From JABFSS01 sp964449445 (GTDB lineage: Bacteria > Patescibacteriota > Gracilibacteria > Peribacterales > Peribacteraceae), in contig CAYUZT010000001.1 of NCBI GenBank assembly GCA_964449445.1, positions 1-64,000 on the forward strand: a stretch of 64,000 nucleotides of DNA, written 5' to 3'. Shown one piece after another: positions 58,220 to 64,000 of the stretch. The notes under the pieces were generated by a model. The model searched no databases and was not told the origin of the DNA. It worked only from the letters and a program-made list of their open reading frames with translations. The position numbers and the translations under genes were made by a program. Positions within the stretch are counted from its first letter, which is position 1. The number at the start of each line of letters is the position of its first letter.

Positions 58220-58783
58220 ATGGCAATGTATACCATCACCGATCTCAAGCCCGGCCGCGCGGTCTCCATCGACGGCCAGCCGTATCTGGTCCTTTCGTCG
58301 CAATTCGGCCGCAAGAGCCAATCCAAGGCGAACATGCAATGTAAGCTCAAAAATTTACAAACGGGCGTGATCATGGCGCGGAACTTCCAGGGATCGGAGA
58401 AAATCGAACAGGCGGACGTGGGATACAAGCATGTGCAGTTCCTCTACGGCGATGATACGTCCTGCACGTTCATGGATCTGGAAACCTATGACCAGTTTGC
58501 TCTCCAGAAAAATGAGATCGAAGACTTAGTTGGTTACCTCATTGACGGGCTCGAGGTTGATGCGCTCATGTACGGCGAAAAGCCTATCAGCATCAAGCTG
58601 CCCTCAACAGTCACCCTGACTGTGAAAGAAACGATCCCCGGCGTGAAAGGCGACACGGCGACCGGCGGCAGCAAACCGGCGCTCATGGATACGGGGATTG
58701 TAGTCAACGTTCCGCTCTTCATTAACGAAGGCGACAAAGTGATCGTGAATACGGAGACGGGGGAGTACAAAGAACGAGCCTGA
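58220..58783 (+). CDS. efp: Translation elongation factor P
   Basis: 187 residues: N-terminal KOW-like domain (ITDLKPGRAVSIDGQPYLVL), OB domain 2 (CTFMDLETYDQFAL), domain 3 ending GDKVIVNTETGEYKERA. It relieves ribosome stalling at polyproline. The modification loop reads QFGRKSQSKANMQCKLKNL; Gln34 stands where most EF-Ps have modified Lys or Arg. Convergent with gatB (two-base gap). Confidence 0.95.
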   Translation: MAMYTITDLKPGRAVSIDGQPYLVLSSQFGRKSQSKANMQCKLKNLQTGVIMARNFQGSEKIEQADVGYKHVQFLYGDDTSCTFMDLETYDQFALQKNEIEDLVGYLIDGLEVDALMYGEKPISIKLPSTVTLTVKETIPGVKGDTATGGSKPALMDTGIVVNVPLFINEGDKVIVNTETGEYKERA

Positions 58784-58785
58784 AC

Positions 58786-60261
58786 TCACAGCATCTTCTT
58801 CATAATCTCATTCACCAGGCCCGGATTCGCCTGTCCCTTCGTCTCTTTCATCACATATCCAACAATCGCCCCGAGCGCTGACTGCTTTCCTTTCTTGTAG
58901 TCCTCGATCGCTTTGGGATTCTTCGCGATCGCGTCCTTCACAATTTTTTCCAGTGCTCCTTGGTCGGAAATCTGCCCCATCCCTTCTTCCGCGATAATTT
59001 CCTGCGGGTTCTTGCCAGTCATCACCATTTTTTCCAGGACCGCTTTGCCCGCGTTGCCCGAAATTTTTCCTTCGTCGATCGCGGTGACGAGATCGAGAAT
59101 GGCATTCACGGAGGGGGCCTCTGCAGGGCTCTTTACATGCGCGTTCAAAAAACCGACGAGCTGCGTCAGTACCAGGCTGGAACTGCGCTTGGCATCCTTC
59201 GTTTTCACCTGCACAGCATCGAAGATCGCGCGGATTTTCGGCTGATCGATGAGCGCTGCCGCTTCCGCGTCGTTTAGCCCCATATCCAGGTAAGTCTTCT
59301 TCATCTCGCGCGGCAGAATGGGGATTTCCTTCTGAATCCCCGCAATCATCTTCTCGTTCATCAGGAGCGGAGGGATATCCGGTTCCGGGAAGTACCGATA
59401 ATCATCCGCAGTTTCTTTCTCCCGGAGCAGGCGCGTCTTGCCCTCATCGTCCTGCCACCCCACTGTGATGTTTCCCTTCAAGGGCCCGCCGGTCTCTTCC
59501 CATGATTTTCTCAAGCGAGATTCTTCGTACTGGAGGGCGCGCTCCAGTGCTTTAAAGGAGTTCAAGTTCTTGATCTCACTGCGCGGGTTGAGCTTCTCCG
59601 TCCCTTTTTCGCGCAGCGAGATGGAGGCGTCAAAGCGCATCATCCCCTTGAACATGTCGGCTTCCGATGCATCCACTGCCACCAGCATCCGTCGCAGTTC
59701 CTCCGCAAACGCGACCGCTTCGTCTGCGGAACGCAGGTCGGGTTCCGTCACAATCTCCATCAGCGGCGTTCCTGCACGATTGTAATCGCAGAGCGTCACG
59801 GATCCGCGGTGCGTCAGCTTTCCCGCGTCATTTTCCATGTGCAAGCGCGTGATGCGGCATTTTTTGATGCCCTCACCCTTCCGTCCCTCTCCCGCTGCGG
59901 CAGGAGAGGGAGACTGCTCTTTGCGAAGGTCATACTCAACCTCTCCCTTCGAGGCGAGGGGAAAATCGTATTGGGAAATCTGAAAGCCCGATGGGAGATC
60001 GGGATAAAAATAATGCTTGCGATCGAAGTGGCTGCTTTGGTTGATCGTGCATTTGAGCGCGAGCGACATCTTTACAGCCTTGATGATCGCTTCCTTGTTC
60101 GGGACGGGCAGCGTGCCAGGGTGGCCCATGCAAATTTCGCACACGGTTGTGTTCGGTTCCTTCCCAAACGCGTCGTTATCGCATCCACAGAACATCTTCG
60201 TCAGCGTATTCATCTGCGCGTGGACTTCGAGGCCGATGATAGCTTCGAGGATAGGGGTCAT
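58786..60261 (-). CDS. gatB: Aspartyl/glutamyl-tRNA(Asn/Gln) amidotransferase subunit B
   Basis: 491 residues. It begins MTPILEAIIGLEVHAQMNTLTKMFCGC, with KHYFYPDLPSGFQISQYD, AGTPLMEIVTEPD and the C-terminal YqeY-like domain (LVTAIDEGKISGNAGKAVLEKM). It converts misacylated Glu-tRNA(Gln) or Asp-tRNA(Asn) with GatA and GatC, which are not in the window. An in-frame palindrome adds EQSPSPAAAGEGRKGEG near 116-131, where other GatB proteins have a short strand. Confidence 0.96.
   Translation of the reverse strand: MTPILEAIIGLEVHAQMNTLTKMFCGCDNDAFGKEPNTTVCEICMGHPGTLPVPNKEAIIKAVKMSLALKCTINQSSHFDRKHYFYPDLPSGFQISQYDFPLASKGEVEYDLRKEQSPSPAAAGEGRKGEGIKKCRITRLHMENDAGKLTHRGSVTLCDYNRAGTPLMEIVTEPDLRSADEAVAFAEELRRMLVAVDASEADMFKGMMRFDASISLREKGTEKLNPRSEIKNLNSFKALERALQYEESRLRKSWEETGGPLKGNITVGWQDDEGKTRLLREKETADDYRYFPEPDIPPLLMNEKMIAGIQKEIPILPREMKKTYLDMGLNDAEAAALIDQPKIRAIFDAVQVKTKDAKRSSSLVLTQLVGFLNAHVKSPAEAPSVNAILDLVTAIDEGKISGNAGKAVLEKMVMTGKNPQEIIAEEGMGQISDQGALEKIVKDAIAKNPKAIEDYKKGKQSALGAIVGYVMKETKGQANPGLVNEIMKKML
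59885..59910. repeat. Palindrome inside gatB
   Basis: CCCTCTCC and GGAGAGGG form an 8-base stem around a ten-base loop. It resembles REP-like CCCTCTCCC palindromes found in many genomes. It is in frame and encodes a Ser/Pro/Ala/Gly-rich loop. Confidence 0.8.
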
Positions 60262-60288
60262 TTAAAGGGATTCTGGTAGGGAGTTTAT

Positions 60289-60307
60289 AGTTTTTAGTTT
60301 GTAGTTT
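60289..60307 (+). repeat. Left terminal inverted repeat of the four-helix-bundle element
   Basis: The 19 bases AGTTTTTAGTTTGTAGTTT are the exact reverse complement of 60723-60741. Further TAGTTTG-type heptads extend on both sides (60282-60312). Confidence 0.92.
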
Positions 60308-60352
60308 GTAGTGACTTGTGTGGCATTGCTCGAGGACTTAGAATGTGCCGCT

Positions 60353-60736
60353 ATGGGCTCACGTAGCTATAAAGACCTCATTGTGTGGCAGAAAGCCCTC
60401 CTACTTGTGAAAGAAATCTATGCTCTTACAGAGCATTTTCCTCAGTCAGAAAATTTCGGACTCACAAGCCAGATGCAGCGATCAGCAATGTCTATTCCGA
60501 TGAATATTGCTGAAGGAAGTAAAAGAACTACCAAGAAAGATTTCCGAAAATATGTTCATATTGCTTATGGATCCGGTGCAGAATTGGAAACACAGATCGA
60601 GATTGCAAAACAGTTACCATTCACATCAACTTTGGATTTTAGAGTTGCCGAATCTTTGTTAGACGAAGTGATGAGGATGTTAAATGGTTTAGCCGCAAGT
60701 TTGATTCAGTCAACCAAACTAAAAACTACAAACTAA
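60353..60736 (+). CDS. Four-helix-bundle protein (rRNA intervening-sequence protein/Avd-like)
   Basis: 127 residues from ATG at 60353. YKDLIVWQKALLLVKEIYALTEHFP, GLTSQMQRSAMSIPMNIAEGSKR and FVHIAYGSGAELETQIEIA-like helices are the family signature (S23/TIGR02436). Members are encoded in 23S rRNA intervening sequences and, in a related form, act as Avd in diversity-generating retroelements; no reverse transcriptase is present here. The gene lies between two exact 19-base inverted repeats, and its last residues (KLKTTN) and stop are read from the right one. It is inserted, on the opposite strand, between def and gatB. A TAGAAT hexamer ends eight bases before the ATG. Confidence 0.92.
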   Translation: MGSRSYKDLIVWQKALLLVKEIYALTEHFPQSENFGLTSQMQRSAMSIPMNIAEGSKRTTKKDFRKYVHIAYGSGAELETQIEIAKQLPFTSTLDFRVAESLLDEVMRMLNGLAASLIQSTKLKTTN

Positions 60737-60741
60737 AAACT
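60723..60741 (-). repeat. Right terminal inverted repeat of the four-helix-bundle element
   Basis: Exact reverse complement of 60289-60307. It contains the stop of the four-helix-bundle gene and, on the other strand, the stop codon of def. Confidence 0.92.
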
Positions 60742-61185
60742 CGTACCCGCATAATCCACAATCAACACCCCCTCCAGATGATCCACTTCATGCTGCACCA
60801 CCCGTGCATCGAAGTCCTTCAGCTTCCGTTCCTGCTTCTTTCCTTTGATATCAATATAGGTGAGGGTGATTTCGACGGGGCGGGGGATATTCAGCCACAC
60901 ATTCGGGAGACTGAGGCAGCCTTCCTGATCAATGGCGATCTCTTTGCTGCGTGAAGTGATCTTGGGATTAATCAATGGCGTCACTTTGCGCGCGACAACA
61001 GCGATGCAAATGCGTTCGGTACGTCCCACCTGGGGAGCTGCTAGGCCTACTCCGCTCGCTTCGTGCATGGTTTCGACCATGTCCTTGATCAGCTGCTTGA
61101 CCTCCTTCGTCACCTTCGGGACATTCTTCGTCTTTTTGCGAAGCACGGGATTATCGGCGCCAATGATGATGGGGAGAATTGCCAC
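60733..61185 (-). CDS. def: Peptide deformylase
   Basis: 150 residues, GTG start. Motif 1 GVGLAAPQVG (45-54), motif 2 EGCLSLP (89-95) with the metal Cys, motif 3 QHEVDH (131-136) with two metal His and catalytic Glu. It removes the formyl group from nascent proteins. A TATTCT hexamer ends eight bases before the GTG. The C-terminus (DYAGTSF) and stop are partly formed by the inverted repeat, so the original tail may have been altered. Confidence 0.96.
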   Translation of the reverse strand: MAILPIIIGADNPVLRKKTKNVPKVTKEVKQLIKDMVETMHEASGVGLAAPQVGRTERICIAVVARKVTPLINPKITSRSKEIAIDQEGCLSLPNVWLNIPRPVEITLTYIDIKGKKQERKLKDFDARVVQHEVDHLEGVLIVDYAGTSF

Positions 61186-61201
61186 GCGCCTATAGAATAT
61201 T

Positions 61202-62512
61202 CTATTTGTCTGATTTCTTCACCTTCTCCGGCCTAGCTGCTTTGTCCTGCAATGGTTCGCGATACGCCGCCAAAACGAGGGTCACGACATGCGCGAATCG
61301 CTCAATGAACTCATTTTCGAGGATCTCCAGCTTTTTCTCCGGCCCGGCATACAGGCTGATGCTCCCCAAAAGCTGTTTCTGGAAGACGAGCGGGATCACG
61401 AGCAGGGAGTGCAGGTTGCTCTTCTTCGCGAGCGCACGGGAGTGGTACCGGCTCTCCTTGGTGAGATCGATGATCTTGAGCGCCGATCCCTGCTCAAACG
61501 CGCGGCGGGTCATGCTGTCCTGGTACCGGATGATTTTCTTGCCCAGCCAGTCGTCGCTGAGGCCGAAGGACGAAATGGCGTTGAGTGTTTTCCCGTCTTT
61601 GTGGAGGATGCGCAGACTGCACGCATCGACGCGCGTAAGCATGATGACGGCGTTGACGATGAAATCGGTGATGAGCTTCAGCGAATGCGGCTGCGAGGAA
61701 AGTTCCGCGAGCTCCAGGATGTAATCCATGTGCCGACGCAGGATGCCGAAGGTGTTATAGGCGTCGCGCAGCTTGGTGTACTTGAGCGCGAGCTCTTCCT
61801 CCACTTTTTTCTGCGTGGTGATGTCGTGAGCGATCAGCAGGAGCGAGTGCCGGTGCTCCTTGGGATCCGCGAAGACGGGCGTCACAGTGGCCGAGACGGT
61901 GACTAGGTGCTTCTGCTTGTGTTTGGCGTGCAATTCGCACTGGTACTGCGCTCCGGATGGGTGGAGGATGACCTGAAGATCTTCCGGCGCGATGATCGCA
62001 TCGATACTCTTGCTGATAATCTCCGTTTCCCGGTACCCGAAGGTCATACGGGCACCCTTGTTCCACGAGAGCACCGTTCCGTCATCGCTCAGTGTGATGA
62101 TGGCGTCGCTCGCAAGCTGAATTGCTCTGCTGAGGACCCGCTCCTGCGCTTCGCGGGTCTTCACCTCCCGCATGTCGGTCATGATGCCCATGGTGCCGCC
62201 GCTCTCAAGCGGCATGCCGCTGACGAACACGGGAATTTTCTCTCCGGCTTTAGTAATGATATTGCCTTCATAGCTGCTGCTGAGTCCACGTACGCGTTCA
62301 TTGCTGTTCACTTTGCGAACCGTCTCCGCGCTCTCCGGATCCCAGAAATCGTAGGACTGCTTGCCGATGATATCGTCCAGCGTGAAGCCGGTCATTTCGA
62401 AAAAGCGGGGGTTCACGTAGACCGTGCGTTCCTGCTCGTCGCACATCCACACGACTTCGTGCATCTTCTCCACGAGCGTGCGGTAGAGAGAACTAGGATC
62501 GGGTATGCGCAT
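61202..62512 (-). CDS. PAS-PAS-GAF sensor protein without output domain
   Basis: 436 residues. Two PAS domains (about 10-115: YVNPRFFEMTGFTLDDIIGKQSYDF; about 125-235: ASDAIITLSDDGTVLSWNKGARMTFGY), a helical linker, then a GAF domain (about 270-415: DACSLRILHKDGKTLNAISSFGL ... LLVIPLVFQKQLLGSISLYAG). No kinase, cyclase or HD domain follows. Its start overlaps the RelA-like gene by 20 bases, so it may sense a signal for, or bind to, that enzyme; this is inference. Confidence 0.85.
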   Translation of the reverse strand: MRIPDPSSLYRTLVEKMHEVVWMCDEQERTVYVNPRFFEMTGFTLDDIIGKQSYDFWDPESAETVRKVNSNERVRGLSSSYEGNIITKAGEKIPVFVSGMPLESGGTMGIMTDMREVKTREAQERVLSRAIQLASDAIITLSDDGTVLSWNKGARMTFGYRETEIISKSIDAIIAPEDLQVILHPSGAQYQCELHAKHKQKHLVTVSATVTPVFADPKEHRHSLLLIAHDITTQKKVEEELALKYTKLRDAYNTFGILRRHMDYILELAELSSQPHSLKLITDFIVNAVIMLTRVDACSLRILHKDGKTLNAISSFGLSDDWLGKKIIRYQDSMTRRAFEQGSALKIIDLTKESRYHSRALAKKSNLHSLLVIPLVFQKQLLGSISLYAGPEKKLEILENEFIERFAHVVTLVLAAYREPLQDKAARPEKVKKSDK

Positions 62513-63632
62513 AAATGGTGCGACGAGTATGGGGGAGAGTGGCGTGCGTCAGCCACTTTTCGGTCACTTGAGGCGAGGAGGCGGTGACAATGTGGATCTG
62601 GTCTCCCGCACGCACCGGGGCGCGCATCGCGCGCGGCTGCCCGTTGACGATGGCCCCGCTCGCGCGGTCGCCGATCTCAGTGTGAATGCGGTAGGCGACG
62701 TCGAGGATCGTGCACCCCGCGGGCATCCGGAGCACGTCGCCCCCGGGCGTCAGGCAGTACACCAGCTCCTCGCGCTCGGCCTGCTTCGAGAGGGACGCAA
62801 AATGCAGCATGAGCTGCTGCTCTTTTTCCGTGATCCGCTGAACGCGCTTGCTCCGCGCATACAGCCAGTGCGCTGCGACGCCCTGCTGCGCAAACTGGTG
62901 CATGGCTTCGGTGCGGATCTGCACTTCGATTGGGAGATCGAGATCATCGATCACGCCGTTCAAAATCGTATGCAGGCTCTGGTACCCGTTGATCTTGGGG
63001 ACCGTGATGTAATCCTTGAACTTCCCCGGGATCGGATGGAACGTATCGTGCAGGAGATTGAGAATCTCAAAGCACTCGGCATCACCCTTTGTGCGCAGGA
63101 TGATGCGGAAGGCGAAGATGTCGCTCAAGTGCAGGGGACTCTGGTATGACCCTTTCATCTGCAGCTTGCGGTGGACGCTGTACAGGCTCTTGTACCGGCC
63201 CTGCAGTTCGTAGCTCTGGCCTGTGCGTTCCAAGAGGGATCGGAGAATGGAGAAAATCCTACGAATGACGGATCGCGATCGGCTGCGATAGCGCGAAAGC
63301 AGCGCGGCCATCTCGCGATACTTCTCGGGTTCCGTGATCCGGAAACACAGCGTGTCCATCCGTTCTTTTTCCTCAAACAGGCTAAAACGCTCGCAGAGAG
63401 GGGAGAGGATGCGAAGGTACTGGCGCGCAAGCCACTCCCGGTCCTCGGCCTTTTTCAGATATCGCATGTGGTAGTGCAAAAATTGCAGGAAATCGTAGAG
63501 TCGCTGAGGCGTCGCCCCGAAATTACGCAGGAAATATTCACTCAACGTATCCGTGTTGACCTGCTGGGCATTACTGCAGGTGAGGAACTTGAGCCACAGC
63601 TCATGCCGCTGACGGTGCTTGCCTATGCCCAC
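62493..63632 (-). CDS. RelA/SpoT-type (p)ppGpp synthetase with TGS domain, no HD hydrolase
   Basis: 379 residues, GTG start, eight bases after TAGAAT. The N-terminal 130 residues lack the HD motif of Rel/SpoT hydrolases. The synthetase domain has GRYKSLYSVHRKLQMKG, FAFRIILRTKG, YITVPKINGYQSLHT and EVQIRTEAMH. A TGS domain follows (VYCLTPGGDVLRMPAGCTILDVAYRIH). The ACT and zinc-finger domains of long RelA are missing. It would make (p)ppGpp from ATP and GDP/GTP; synthesis without visible hydrolysis needs another enzyme elsewhere. Confidence 0.88.
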   Translation of the reverse strand: MGIGKHRQRHELWLKFLTCSNAQQVNTDTLSEYFLRNFGATPQRLYDFLQFLHYHMRYLKKAEDREWLARQYLRILSPLCERFSLFEEKERMDTLCFRITEPEKYREMAALLSRYRSRSRSVIRRIFSILRSLLERTGQSYELQGRYKSLYSVHRKLQMKGSYQSPLHLSDIFAFRIILRTKGDAECFEILNLLHDTFHPIPGKFKDYITVPKINGYQSLHTILNGVIDDLDLPIEVQIRTEAMHQFAQQGVAAHWLYARSKRVQRITEKEQQLMLHFASLSKQAEREELVYCLTPGGDVLRMPAGCTILDVAYRIHTEIGDRASGAIVNGQPRAMRAPVRAGDQIHIVTASSPQVTEKWLTHATLPHTRRTIYAHTRS

Positions 63633-63659
63633 AGCCGAATATTCTACCAGTCTGGCCGG

Positions 63660-64000
63660 TTATTTCACCAATTGTCGCACGGAAGCGCGTTTCTTCAGAT
63701 CTTCGTAGGAAGGCACCTTTTGCAGCATTTTTTGCAATGCCAATCCCGTGAGGGTCACATCCGCCAGCGCGCGATGGCGATCGAGCGGCATCTCCAGGTC
63801 AAAGCGCTTGCAGAGCACATCGAGGGAATGGCGGAAATCCGCGGGGTACAGACTCCGGCTGAGCATCATCGTGCACAGGCACTCGGGGAGATCGGTGTAG
63901 CCCCAGCAGAATTGCTTCTCCGCGTGCAGGAAGCTCATGTCGAACTGCGCATTGTGCGCGACGAGGATCGATCCCTTCGCGAACTCCAGGAATTGCGGGA
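63660..64000 (-). CDS. DnaQ-like 3'-5' exonuclease (partial)
   Basis: Runs off the right edge; at least 113 codons visible. ILVAHNAQFDMSFL is the ExoII motif and HRALADVTLTGLAL the ExoIII motif (H-x4-D) of DEDDh exonucleases, so this is the C-terminal part of a DnaQ/epsilon-like domain. The ExoI motif lies outside. It could be a stand-alone exonuclease or the end of a larger protein. Confidence 0.85.
   Translation of the reverse strand, partial: PQFLEFAKGSILVAHNAQFDMSFLHAEKQFCWGYTDLPECLCTMMLSRSLYPADFRHSLDVLCKRFDLEMPLDRHRALADVTLTGLALQKMLQKVPSYEDLKKRASVRQLVK

Noticed and set aside
60353..60736. Diversity-generating retroelement suggested by the Avd-like fold
   Set aside because: No reverse transcriptase, template repeat or variable repeat is visible near the gene.

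Overview
The window is a gene-dense bacterial chromosome segment with standard-code genes. TGA is used as a stop, and a release factor 2 gene with the classical +1 recoding site is present, which argues against the Gracilibacteria/Absconditabacteria code. No transposase, integrase, phage gene or CRISPR array is visible. Few genes have a Shine-Dalgarno motif; many instead have a -10-like hexamer ending 6-9 bases before the start codon, suggesting leaderless transcription. Fermentative energy genes, a large glycan locus, a single-histone-fold protein, a PHP-less PolX and hairpin-forming word repeats together suggest a Patescibacteria/CPR-type genome, perhaps Peribacteria-like. The taxonomic call is inference and was not computed.

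Layout. 1-2.3 kb: carbamoyltransferase operon. 2.4-13.4 kb: a secreted repeat protein and an envelope-glycan block (glycosyltransferases, flippase, GDP-mannose dehydratases, UDP-HexNAc dehydrogenase). 13.5-19.6 kb: NIF3-like protein, infC-rpmI-rplT, a PilN/PilO-like pair and prfB. 19.75-25.1 kb: a 56-residue histone-fold gene, tRNA-Ser(CGA), PolX, an ACT-like protein, orphan genes and ahcY. 25.3-37.3 kb: adenosine-kinase-like gene, UDP-glucose dehydrogenase, further sugar epimerases and glycosyltransferases. 37.4-42.7 kb: energy module of ADP-forming acyl-CoA synthetase, flavodoxin and 2-oxoacid oxidoreductase. 42.7-44.7 kb: three orphan genes separated by copies of the korB 3' end. 44.8-55.4 kb: trmD, DsbA-like lipoprotein, WecG/TagA, gpmI, WecB-like epimerase, O-antigen-ligase-like protein, guaA. 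55.4-64 kb: ECF sigma plus FecR-like partner, efp, gatB, a four-helix-bundle gene with inverted-repeat ends, def, a PAS-GAF sensor, a RelA-like synthetase and a DnaQ-like exonuclease cut by the window edge.

How the genes work together. WecB-like epimerase, a WecC/TviB-type dehydrogenase and a WecG/TagA transferase form a plausible ManNAcA route feeding an envelope polysaccharide, together with Gmd, UGDH, a UDP-glucuronate-epimerase-like enzyme, a Wzx-type flippase and an O-antigen-ligase-like protein. KorAB with flavodoxin could oxidise 2-oxoacids to acyl-CoA, and the ADP-forming synthetase could then make ATP. AhcY and the adjacent kinase would clear S-adenosylhomocysteine and adenosine.

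The most unusual content lies between and inside the genes. (1) Orphan genes sit tail-to-tail against core genes, with diverged copies of the core gene's end between successive orphans (ahcY once, korB twice, trmD 5' end once); this looks like stepwise gene gain at fixed chromosomal sites. (2) Many short-word arrays with 6-9 base units, often paired as inverted arms, lie in intergenic gaps, at stop codons and in frame inside conserved enzymes. One copy forms exact 19-base inverted ends around a four-helix-bundle (rRNA intervening-sequence-protein-like) gene.
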